Assembly (NCBI RefSeq): GCF_946407605.1
Contig: NZ_CAMJOS010000012.1
Coordinates: forward strand, 29,371 to 93,370
Length of the DNA: 64,000 nt
Source: an uncultured Prevotella sp.
Lineage (GTDB): Bacteria > Bacteroidota > Bacteroidia > Bacteroidales > Bacteroidaceae
Direction of reading: 5' to 3'
Part shown: positions 52,171 to 58,722 of the stretch, piece after piece
Layout: every line of letters begins with the position of its first letter
How positions within the stretch are numbered: position 1 is the first letter of the stretch
Made by a program: the position numbers and the translations under genes
The notes under the pieces: model-generated
Database searches by the model: none
What the model saw: the letters and a program-made list of their open reading frames with translations, nothing else
What the model was told of the DNA's origin: nothing

Positions 52171-52205
52171 TTGAAAATTGAAAATTGAGAATTGAAAATT
52201 AAAAG
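52171..52205 (+). repeat. Five 7-bp repeats after the amt stop codon
   Basis: TTGAAAA, TTGAAAA, TTGAGAA, TTGAAAA and TTAAAAG start at the first base after TAA and end 10 bases before the next ATG (52216). Confidence 0.88.
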
Positions 52206-52215
52206 AGAGAGAATT

Positions 52216-52935
52216 ATGAAAAAGATTGTTTTATTCGCATTGGGTATGGCCATGAGCATGACCACCTTTGCACAGGAGGAAGTAGAGACAACGATTAGTG
52301 CTGACGTTGTAAGTAGTTATATCTGGCGTGGCCAGAATTTGGGTAGTACAGCCTTTCAGCCTACGCTGGGCGTAGCCTATAAAGGTCTGTCGCTGACAGC
52401 CTGGGGCAGCTATGGACTCGTGAACCCTGCCGATACCAAGGAGTTTGACCTTACGCTGGCTTATACCATTGGTAACCTGAACATCGGTGTGACTGACTAC
52501 TGGTTCAATGCGATGCCAACTGGCGGTGACCCAGAGAATCGCTACTTTAAATATGATGCCCATAGCACCAACCACGTGTTTGAGGCTAATGTAGGTTATG
52601 ATTTTGGTGTGGCCAGTCTGCAATGGTTTACCAACTTCGCAGGAAATGATGGTATAAACAAGGACGGCAAGCGAGCCTACAGCAGTTATTTTGAGGCTGT
52701 TGTCCCATTTAAACTTGCTTCTGTCGACTGGACTGCTACGGCTGGCGCCGTCCCCTTTGCCACCGATTTCTATAATGGCTGGACGTCGGGCTTTGCAGTG
52801 ACTAACCTCTCTGTGAAAGCTACCAAGGACATCAAGGTGACGGATTCGTTTAGTCTGCCTGTTTTTGGTCAGATTGCTGCCAATCCGTGCACACAGCGTG
52901 CTTATCTGGTCTTTGGTGTGACCTTACAGCCCTAA
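52216..52935 (+). CDS. Probable outer membrane beta-barrel protein (TorF-like)
   Basis: A 239-residue exported protein. The start is ATG 52216 (MKKIVLFALGMAMSMTTFAQ), giving a clean signal peptide. The mature part begins VETTISADVVSSYIWRGQNLGSTAFQPTLG, which resembles the TorF/Gcw_chp-type barrel ('SSYIWRG'), has alternating aromatic strands and ends LVFGVTLQP. It follows PII-amt and probably helps ammonium or amine uptake across the outer membrane, by inference from position only. Its 3' end overlaps the converging HAD gene by 12 bases. Confidence 0.75.
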   Translation: MKKIVLFALGMAMSMTTFAQEEVETTISADVVSSYIWRGQNLGSTAFQPTLGVAYKGLSLTAWGSYGLVNPADTKEFDLTLAYTIGNLNIGVTDYWFNAMPTGGDPENRYFKYDAHSTNHVFEANVGYDFGVASLQWFTNFAGNDGINKDGKRAYSSYFEAVVPFKLASVDWTATAGAVPFATDFYNGWTSGFAVTNLSVKATKDIKVTDSFSLPVFGQIAANPCTQRAYLVFGVTLQP

Positions 52936-53649
52936 ACCTAAACAGTTAGGTAACTCACTGAACTGCGAGATCTTCATTAGACGCTCGTGATCAATATCAT
53001 CGAAATGCTCCAGCTGCCATGTCACGTGAAACGGGATATGCACAGCCCAGGCACCAACGGCAAGGGCAGGGGCGATGTCGCTCTTCAGTGAGTTACCTAC
53101 CATTAAAAGTTCCGAGGGATGTATGCGGTGATGTTCGCACAGGGCCAGAAACTCACGTTGTGTCTTGTCAGAGGTAATCTCTACATCGTCGAAATACTGC
53201 AGCAGGCCTGACCTTTTCAATTTATTCTCCTGATCCTGCAGTTCGCCTTTGGTGAAACATACAAATTTGACCCTCGTTTCAGGCGTGGCATCATCACACA
53301 ATCTGCTGCGCATCATCCTCAAAGTCTGATCCACACCATCAAGAGGGGTGGCTGGCAGATGGAGCAGTTGCTTACAATGGCTAAGCAACTGCTCTAATGT
53401 TGTAGCAGTGAGGTCGTTGCCTGCCACACGCATGGCAGTCTCTAATATACTGATGGTGAATGCCTTACATCCATATCCTAAGTCGGCCATGTTGCCCGAC
53501 TCAGTCTTGAACAGTTCCTGTTTCGGGTTCTCGCAATAGGGCGCAATCAGGCTGTACAGGTGGTTCTCCACCTCCTCGAAATGTCCCTGACAGTCCCACA
53601 AAGTATCGTCGGCATCAAAAGCTATGACTTTGATCTTTTCTATGTTCAT
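52924..53649 (-). CDS. HAD superfamily hydrolase
   Basis: A 241-residue phosphatase-like protein. Motif I is FDADDTLWDCQ at residues 10-20, motif II/III region VCFTKGE...LKRSGL, and motif IV VGNSLKSDIAPALAVGAWAVHIP. 'DADDTLW' is typical of a group related to YjjG/haloacid-type phosphatases. The start is ATG 53649, 17 bases after a promoter. It converges on the outer membrane protein gene with a 12-base overlap at the stops. Confidence 0.88.
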   Translation of the reverse strand: MNIEKIKVIAFDADDTLWDCQGHFEEVENHLYSLIAPYCENPKQELFKTESGNMADLGYGCKAFTISILETAMRVAGNDLTATTLEQLLSHCKQLLHLPATPLDGVDQTLRMMRSRLCDDATPETRVKFVCFTKGELQDQENKLKRSGLLQYFDDVEITSDKTQREFLALCEHHRIHPSELLMVGNSLKSDIAPALAVGAWAVHIPFHVTWQLEHFDDIDHERLMKISQFSELPNCLGLGL

Positions 53650-53665
53650 TTGTATATTTTTGCTG

Positions 53666-53673
53666 CAAAGATA
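53666..53673 (-). promoter_or_regulatory. -7 promoter of the HAD hydrolase gene
   Basis: TATCTTTG followed by C on the minus strand matches TAnnTTTG, 17 bases before ATG 53649. Confidence 0.6.
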
Positions 53674-53716
53674 CAAAAAAATGGAGATTTCAGATTTGAG
53701 TTTTCAGTTTTTTTTC

Positions 53717-53724
53717 TATCTTTG
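53717..53724 (+). promoter_or_regulatory. -7 promoter of the degenerate methyltransferase-like gene
   Basis: TATCTTTG followed by C matches TAnnTTTG, 15 bases before ATG 53739 and 44 bases from the opposing HAD promoter. Confidence 0.55.
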
Positions 53725-53738
53725 CGCTGAAATTCCAA

Positions 53739-54266
53739 ATGTTGACGATGAACAGACTATTGCAAGCATGCGTTTGGCTCAGTCGTATTGGCCACTGTCG
53801 AGGCTTTGGCATCCAGTCGCCTACAGACTATCGCTTCGAGCGGTATGTCATCAATGAGTCGTGGCCATACTATGCCTATCAAGAGCTGGGACAAAATGAT
53901 GATAGGATGCGTCGTAAGCTGGGACGACTCTATTTCAGGCTTGTCAACGAACGACAGCCCGCCACCATCGTCGACTGGTTGGGTTATCGTGATTACCTGG
54001 AGGCAGGCAGCCGCAAAGCTGTGGTGGTCGATGAAGCCTCTGATGTCGACATGGCTTTTGTGCCTATCAAGACCGACTACCATCGCCTGTTTCAGGAGTG
54101 CAACGAACAGTCCTTGGTAGTCTTTCAGGACATTTACCGTCATCCTGACTATTGGCACTGTATAGAGCACGACCCGCGTGTCAGCGTCACCTTTGACTTG
54201 TTCTATTGCGGTATTGTCACCTTCGACCCCAAACGCGAGAAACATAATTACAAAATAAACTTTTAA
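53739..54266 (+). CDS. Degenerate SAM-methyltransferase-like protein
   Basis: A 175-residue protein. The N-terminus GHCRGFGIQSPTDYRFERYVINESWPYYAY resembles a Bacteroidota family of class I SAM-dependent methyltransferases that begin 'RxRGxGIHSPFxYxFVxxVIxE'. The glycine-rich SAM loop (GxGxG) is not present; the segment TIVDWLGYRDYLEAGSRKAVVVDEAS seems to replace it, and the protein is shorter than relatives. It may be an inactive or repurposed fold. The start could also be ATG 53748. Confidence 0.6.
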   Translation: MLTMNRLLQACVWLSRIGHCRGFGIQSPTDYRFERYVINESWPYYAYQELGQNDDRMRRKLGRLYFRLVNERQPATIVDWLGYRDYLEAGSRKAVVVDEASDVDMAFVPIKTDYHRLFQECNEQSLVVFQDIYRHPDYWHCIEHDPRVSVTFDLFYCGIVTFDPKREKHNYKINF

Positions 54267-54329
54267 ACTTTAAATCCTTCGCTCGAGCTTTGCTCGCATG
54301 CTACTCGAGGGACGCAAAAAAAAAGCCTT

Positions 54330-54896
54330 ATGAAAATGACAAAGATTTATACCCGCAGAGGCGATAAGGGCCGAACCAGCCTCGTGGGTGGAGTGCGAAT
54401 CAATAAAAGTAGTGCACGAATCGAAGCCTATGGTACTATTGATGAACTTACCTCACATTTGGGCCTCCTCCTGGCTTATCTCCCATCCGTTGATGACGAG
54501 CGTCAGCTGTTGCTTCGCATACAGAGTAATCTTTTTATTGTCGGCTCCCATCTGGCCACCGACCTGAGTCAGACGCCTCTGCCCCCTTCTGGTCAGTTGC
54601 CTGAAGGCGAGACGGAATTGCTCGAACAACGTATTGACGAGATTCTCAGCCTGCTGCCTGAGGCGCAAGGCTTCGTCTTGCCAGGTGGTACCATTGCAGC
54701 TGCCCAGAGTCATGTATGCCGTACTGTCTGTCGTCGTGCCGAGCGTCGTATCGCCGCTCTTGCCGAGACCGATATTGTGGGCCATGAAATCATTCAATAT
54801 GTCAACAGACTGAGTGATTATTTGTTCGTTTTAGCAAAAAAAATAAATTTTAACGCTGCACAGCAAGAAATTATCTGGCAAAAACCTTGTAGATAG
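54330..54896 (+). CDS. PduO-type cob(I)alamin adenosyltransferase
   Basis: A 188-residue enzyme that transfers the adenosyl group of ATP to cob(I)alamin to form coenzyme B12. KIYTRRGDKGRTSLVGGVRI is the ATP-binding N-terminus, RIEAYGTIDELTSHLG and FVLPGGTIAAAQSHVCRTVCRRAERR are further family motifs. The likely client is methylmalonyl-CoA mutase or another B12 enzyme elsewhere in the genome. A GC-rich inverted segment (54285-54313) precedes it. Confidence 0.94.
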   Translation: MKMTKIYTRRGDKGRTSLVGGVRINKSSARIEAYGTIDELTSHLGLLLAYLPSVDDERQLLLRIQSNLFIVGSHLATDLSQTPLPPSGQLPEGETELLEQRIDEILSLLPEAQGFVLPGGTIAAAQSHVCRTVCRRAERRIAALAETDIVGHEIIQYVNRLSDYLFVLAKKINFNAAQQEIIWQKPCR

Positions 54897-54908
54897 AAAA
54901 AAAAATAC

Positions 54909-54916
54909 TACTTTTG
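54909..54916 (+). promoter_or_regulatory. -7 promoter of the DUF2795 gene
   Basis: TACTTTTG matches TAnnTTTG, 43 bases before the ATG at 54959. Confidence 0.6.
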
Positions 54917-54958
54917 TGCCCAATTTCAAGAAATGACTATCATTAAACAACATCAAAT

Positions 54959-55180
54959 ATGTATTGGACACTAGAATTGGCTTCAAAATTGGAAGATGCT
55001 CCCTGGCCAGCCACCAAGGAGGAGCTTATTGACTACGCAATTCGTTCTGGCGCCCCCCTCGAGGTGCTCGAGAACTTGCAGGAGATAGAAGATGAGGGTG
55101 ATATCTACGAGAGCATCGAGGATATCTGGCCCGACTACCCCACCAAGGAAGATTTCCTCTTCAACGAGGATGAGTATTAG
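54959..55180 (+). CDS. DUF2795 family small protein
   Basis: A 73-residue acidic protein, MYWTLELASKLEDAPWPATKEELIDYA at its start and a C-terminal WPDYPTKEDFLFNEDEY. It matches a short DUF2795-type family widespread in Bacteroidota; function unknown. It has its own promoter and terminator. Part of its 3' end plus the terminator recurs 1.4 kb downstream (56605-56700). Confidence 0.85.
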   Translation: MYWTLELASKLEDAPWPATKEELIDYAIRSGAPLEVLENLQEIEDEGDIYESIEDIWPDYPTKEDFLFNEDEY

Positions 55181-55219
55181 ACTAGGGCATTCCTTGTAAT
55201 TTATTGAAAAATCAATATT

Positions 55220-55257
55220 GTGTGCAGATATGAATTATTTGCACACTTTATTTTTTT
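55220..55257 (+). terminator. Intrinsic terminator of the DUF2795 gene
   Basis: GTGTGCA (55220-55226) pairs with TGCACAC (55240-55246) and a T-rich tract of 11 bases follows. A close copy occurs at 56661-56702. Confidence 0.85.
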
Positions 55258-55572
55258 ACCTTTTGGCGCATTTTGTGCCAAATATGTAGCACAATACTTG
55301 CACAATTACAGTGAGACGTGACGAGGAACCTGTCCGTCACCCAAGAAATAGGGATAGGTTTGACTATTGCTTCAACGATGTTGATGACTTTGGTAAGTCT
55401 TTCGACATCGTCAGGATTGTATTGCAGCACTGTGCTGATTGCGTACCTGTATCAAAGGAAGGTTACGAAACAAGTTGTAATTGATTTTTCTCCGTCTGTT
55501 GTCGTTTGTCGTTTATCTCTCCCATTACCCCATCTAAGTCATTTATACATAAGGATTTGGCAAAAAATAATA

Positions 55573-55705
55573 TCTCCCTTCATCTCTCCCATATCTCTCC
55601 CTTCATCTCTCCCGTCATAATAGCTGTGATGCAGATGTTTGGAGACTGCAAAGTGAAAGCCGAAAGGAGAGATGAAGGGAGAGATATGGGAGAGATGAAG
55701 GGAGA
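55573..55705. repeat. 40-bp perfect inverted repeat with 53-base loop
   Basis: Left arm 55573-55612 and right arm 55666-55705 are exact reverse complements. Each arm is itself built from ATCTCTCCC/TTC-type repeats of about 10-12 bp, so transcribed RNA could form a 40-bp hairpin. Confidence 0.93.
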
Positions 55706-55871
55706 GATGAAAATACGAAGATCCCTTTATTTACTGGCTTTTCAGCCTATCGACGGGAGGGATGGACGCCTTTTAGTTAAAACCCTTCGTTATTCGTCAA
55801 CAAGGCACGCTTATCGATGCTATCCTTCAGTCTTTAATCAGCACCATCAGTTCCTTTAAAGGGAATTATTC

Positions 55872-55931
55872 ATTCCCAGTTGGGAATGTCAGACTCCCAG
55901 GCTGGGAACAAAACATTCCCAGCTTGGGAAT
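55872..55931. repeat. Three consecutive TTCCCA-TGGGAA palindromes
   Basis: ATTCCCA/TGGGAAT arms at 55872-55887 and 55915-55931 and a related TCCCAG/CTGGGA pair at 55895-55907, spaced about 21 bp centre to centre. Confidence 0.8.
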
Positions 55932-56035
55932 AATCGCCCCATCTATAACGAACTCTGCATGCGTGGCTATCATGTAGAATCGCTAAAAAAGCCTAAGACT
56001 TCACGTAGAAAGGGATTGATAAGAAAAAAATACTG

Positions 56036-56043
56036 TATCTTTG
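56036..56043 (+). promoter_or_regulatory. -7 promoter of the GatB/YqeY gene
   Basis: TATCTTTG followed by C matches TAnnTTTG, 30 bases before the ATG at 56073. Confidence 0.65.
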
Positions 56044-56072
56044 CATCATGTTAAGGTTAAAAAAATAGCATT

Positions 56073-56522
56073 ATGACTTTATTCGATCAGATTAGCGAGG
56101 ACATCAAGTCCGCAATGAAGGCTCGCGACAAGGTGCGTCTGGAGACGCTTCGCAACATTAAGAAAGTATTTCTGGAAGCAAAGACTGCTCCAGGAGCCAA
56201 CGACACATTGGCTGATGCTGATGCATTGAAGATTATCTCAAAACTGGCCAAGCAGGGCAAGGAGACTGCGGCAACCTACACACAGGCAGGACGTCAGGAC
56301 TTGGCTGATGCTGAATTGGCACAAGTGGAAGTACTAGAGAGTTATCTGCCGAAACAACTTTCCCAAGAGGAGATTGAGGCAGAGGTGAAGAAGATTATTG
56401 CTGAAGTGGGAGCCACAAGCATGAAGGAGATGGGAAAGGTAATGGGCACAGCCAGCAAGCAGTTGGCAGGAAAGGCGGATGGCCGAGTCATTTCTGAGAT
56501 TGTAAAGAAGCTCCTGGCATAA
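56073..56522 (+). CDS. GatB/YqeY domain protein
   Basis: A 149-residue YqeY-type protein, related to the C-terminal tRNA-binding domain of the GatB amidotransferase subunit. MTLFDQISEDIKSAMKARDKVRLETLRNIK, the central YTQAGRQDLADAELAQVEVLESYLPKQLS and the end GRVISEIVKKLL are all family motifs. Length is normal. Its exact role is not settled. It stands alone between repeat-rich segments and is bracketed by the two copies of the DUF2795 3' end. Confidence 0.93.
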   Translation: MTLFDQISEDIKSAMKARDKVRLETLRNIKKVFLEAKTAPGANDTLADADALKIISKLAKQGKETAATYTQAGRQDLADAELAQVEVLESYLPKQLSQEEIEAEVKKIIAEVGATSMKEMGKVMGTASKQLAGKADGRVISEIVKKLLA

Positions 56523-56660
56523 TCTTTGATTTTATGTCTAGAATTCGTGGCACAATAATGGCACAGAGCATTGTAACTCGTTGGTACTCAGTATGTGCTT
56601 TAAACTTCAACGAGGACGAGTATTAAGCATCTTTTTGATTCGCAACTAATTAAAAATCAA

Positions 56661-56702
56661 TAAGGTGCGCAGATATTAATTATTTGCACACCTTATTTTT
56701 AT
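56661..56702 (+). terminator. Terminator after the GatB/YqeY gene, a copy of the one at 55220
   Basis: TAAGGTG-CGCA (56661-56671) pairs with TGC-CACCTTA (56685-56695) with one mismatch and runs into TTTTT. Confidence 0.75.
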
Positions 56703-56799
56703 GCCCAAAAGTGCCGTTTTTAGTGGCTCAATAATGGCACAAACGCCTATAATTAGGCTTATTTAGGTGAGGAAATCGAATTATTTGCACAATAATCGC

Positions 56800-56807
56800 T
56801 ACTTTTG
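56800..56807 (+). promoter_or_regulatory. -7 promoter before the integrase-like relic
   Basis: TACTTTTG followed by C matches TAnnTTTG, 35 bases before ATG 56842. Confidence 0.5.
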
Positions 56808-56841
56808 CAAAATCCTCTTTTAGTGCAAATAATTATTTTGA

Positions 56842-56943
56842 TATGGCAAGACAACATCGACAATTTCCTCAAGGTAAGTACATTTTACGTTCGTCAAGAA
56901 ACTCACAAAACACCGATTTGCGTTTTTATAAAAGTACGGGTTA
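56842..56943 (+). pseudogene. Truncated N-terminus resembling a tyrosine integrase
   Basis: A 33-codon frame beginning MARQHRQFPQGKYILRSS and ending LRFYKSTG before a stop. 'FPxGKYxLR' followed by 'xxSTG' resembles the N-terminal arm-binding start of Bacteroidota tyrosine recombinases, which continue for about 400 residues; here the frame stops where the polysaccharide locus begins. A promoter is still present. It overlaps, antisense, the 3' end of the epimerase gene. The identification rests on a short stretch and is tentative. Confidence 0.4.
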
Positions 56944-57988
56944 ACCCTTCCTTAAGACTTATATGGGGGCTCCATCCTAGAGCCTCTGATTTTCTGGTAT
57001 CAAGGGCAATTCGTTTATAGGTGCAGTAACCCTTAGTATTGTCTTGCTGCCGCGTATCATAAACTAATTTCAAGTCGATGTCTTTCCTGAATGAGGTTAG
57101 CAAAAGAGCTAAATCCTTGATGGAGATCGGCTCTGTTTCGTTGGCAAGATTATAGGCCGTTGATGGTTCACCAAGGAAGAGTACCGTAAACATTCCTATA
57201 ACGGCATCAGTTACATAAAGGAAAGCGCGAACAGCGGTGCCAGTACTTTTCAGTACAATGCTTCTGCCAGCTACCACGTCTGAAATCAAATCTGCCATCA
57301 CTCGCCCGTCATTCTCCAGATTCATAGTTGGTCCATAAGAATGGGCAATTCTAACGGTATTAAACAGTACACCATATTGCAGAGCATAACTCTTCAGAAG
57401 CGATTCTGCAGCCCGCTTGCTTTCAGGATAGCACGACCTGTCGTCCAAAGGATCGAGAGTGCCAAAAGCCGACTCATTGAGCTGCTCTGCATCCTCATTC
57501 TTTCCATAAACTTCTCGTGTCGATGCAAACAAAACCCGTTTAACGTCATGATGCCGAGCCAGTTCCAGCACATTGATAGTCCCCTGCAGATTACACTTCA
57601 TAATACCAACAGGATCCGTATTAATAAAATGAGGACTGGCGTTCCCTGCCAGATGGAATACATAGTCCACCTGTCCCTCATAGGCGATAGGATTGCATAC
57701 ATCCTGTATCAGCAGACGGAAATAAGACTTCCCTACATACGAGCCAAAATATTGTTCTGCTTTCTGGCGATTCCTGCAAAGTGCCACTACAGAGACGTTG
57801 ATGCCTGCATGCTCATGCAGATAGAGCAACAGCCAGGTGACATACGAGGCCAGCATACCTGTAGCTCCAGTAACGAAGACGGTCTTTCCGTGAAGTTCTC
57901 GCCAGGGCAGCTTGGCCTCGCTCATCCTCTGTAAATCCTCTTGGATAATATCTTTACTCACAGCGGTAGCAAATTTATCACTTTTCAC
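56903..57988 (-). CDS. NAD-dependent epimerase/dehydratase (extended SDR)
   Basis: A 361-residue extended short-chain dehydrogenase. KTVFVTGATGMLASYV is the NAD-binding Rossmann start (about 34-50), VDYVFHLAGNASP and SRCSYPESKRAAE-like YxxxK (CYPESKRAAESLL) complete the active site; RVMADLISDVVAGRSI is typical of UDP-sugar decarboxylase/epimerase relatives. The start may be GTG 57988, inside a 7-bp repeat, or GTG 57961; the conserved IIQEDL argues against ATG 57925. The last residues (TFIKTQIGVL) are coded by DNA antisense to the integrase-like relic. With the next gene it may form a CDP- or NDP-linked sugar or polyol. Confidence 0.85.
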   Translation of the reverse strand: MKSDKFATAVSKDIIQEDLQRMSEAKLPWRELHGKTVFVTGATGMLASYVTWLLLYLHEHAGINVSVVALCRNRQKAEQYFGSYVGKSYFRLLIQDVCNPIAYEGQVDYVFHLAGNASPHFINTDPVGIMKCNLQGTINVLELARHHDVKRVLFASTREVYGKNEDAEQLNESAFGTLDPLDDRSCYPESKRAAESLLKSYALQYGVLFNTVRIAHSYGPTMNLENDGRVMADLISDVVAGRSIVLKSTGTAVRAFLYVTDAVIGMFTVLFLGEPSTAYNLANETEPISIKDLALLLTSFRKDIDLKLVYDTRQQDNTKGYCTYKRIALDTRKSEALGWSPHISLKEGLTRTFIKTQIGVL

Positions 57989-58005
57989 TCTTCACTTTTC
58001 ACTTC
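57978..58005 (-). repeat. Four 7-bp repeats between cytidylyltransferase and epimerase genes
   Basis: Read on the minus strand, GAAGTGA, AAAGTGA, AGAGTGA and AAAGTGA begin at the first base after the TAA stop. The GTG at 57988 lies within the third unit, so the epimerase start may be supplied by the repeat. Confidence 0.85.
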
Positions 58006-58722
58006 TTAAAATCCAAATACAGCACTTTCTTCCCTCGCTTCAATGATGGCCTTGAACATAAAGTAGTCAGCAGGTGTCGTAATCTTGATATTCTCAGCCG
58101 TTCCCATAATCGTATGCAACTCATAACCATAATGGTTCATCATTGAACAGGTATCTACGAAATCATGCCTACCCTCCGCCAATGCCTTCTGATGAGCCTC
58201 CAACACATCCTTCAGCACAAAACATTGTGGCGCTCTGACCATTTGGATGGTATCGCGATCAGGCACCTCAAGCGAACCGTCAGCTTTCTTCATGATGATA
58301 GTCTCCATCGCAGGTACACAAACGATACTATTCCCTTTCTCCTTGGCTACTTCAATACATTCAATAATAGTCTTCTCCATCGCCAAGGGGCGCACGCCGT
58401 CGTGTATCAGCACCACCGAATCCTCTGGGAAATGTTGCTTGGCGGATACCAGTCCATTATAGATGGAGTCCTGTCCTTTCCTGCCACCAGGTACGATATC
58501 TATGACTTTATTTAGATCATATTTCTCCACCTGACGACGCAGATAAGGTATCCAGTCTTCTAGACAAGCCACCACGATGGCATCAACTTCCTGGATATGC
58601 TGAAACACCTCGATGGTATAGACTACGATAGGTTTCCCTCGAAACTCAAAAAACTGCTTTGGCCGACTATGATGATTGAGTCTGTTCCCTTGTCCTCCTG
58701 CAAATATTACTGCTATATTCAT
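58006..58722 (-). CDS. IspD/TarI-family cytidylyltransferase
   Basis: A 238-residue CTP-dependent nucleotidyltransferase. IFAGGQGNRLNHHSRPKQF is the CTP-binding loop, and LIHDGVRPLAMEKTIIECIE and FVDTCSMMNHYGYEL are family motifs. A separate ispD (27587-28243) is present, and this gene lies between an SDR gene and a CDP-glycerol glycerophosphotransferase-like gene, which favours a TarI-like role making a CDP-activated polyol or sugar phosphate for a surface polymer. It overlaps the upstream gene by ATGA. Confidence 0.87.
   Translation of the reverse strand: MNIAVIFAGGQGNRLNHHSRPKQFFEFRGKPIVVYTIEVFQHIQEVDAIVVACLEDWIPYLRRQVEKYDLNKVIDIVPGGRKGQDSIYNGLVSAKQHFPEDSVVLIHDGVRPLAMEKTIIECIEVAKEKGNSIVCVPAMETIIMKKADGSLEVPDRDTIQMVRAPQCFVLKDVLEAHQKALAEGRHDFVDTCSMMNHYGYELHTIMGTAENIKITTPADYFMFKAIIEAREESAVFGF

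Larger units (their letters stand above)
55181..56072. other. Repeat-rich gene-free region
   Basis: About 890 bases without a supported gene. It holds the DUF2795 terminator, a GCACAATA...GCACA element at 55288-55305, a 40-bp perfect inverted repeat (55573-55705), three TTCCCA/TGGGAA palindromes (55872-55931) and the next gene's promoter. A 60-codon minus-strand open frame (55248-55430, containing QYNPDDVERLTKVINIVEAIVK) might be a gene fragment but is not recognised. Confidence 0.7.
56523..56841. other. Region with duplicated DUF2795 3' end and repeated GCACAATA elements
   Basis: About 320 bases. GGCACAATAATGGCACA at 56549-56565 and GGCTCAATAATGGCACA at 56725-56741 are near-identical, with a third related TGCACAATAATCGC at 56787. 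Bases 56605-56625 repeat the last codons of the DUF2795 gene (20 of 21 identical). A terminator (56661-56702) and a promoter (56800) follow. Confidence 0.7.

Noticed and set aside
55248..55430. 60-codon minus-strand frame after DUF2795
   Set aside because: Part looks protein-like (PDDVERLTKVINIVEAIV) but its start and end overlap a terminator, and no family was recognised; kept only as a possible fragment.
55573..55705. CRISPR array
   Set aside because: The repeats are short, in inverted arms, without uniform spacers and without cas genes nearby.
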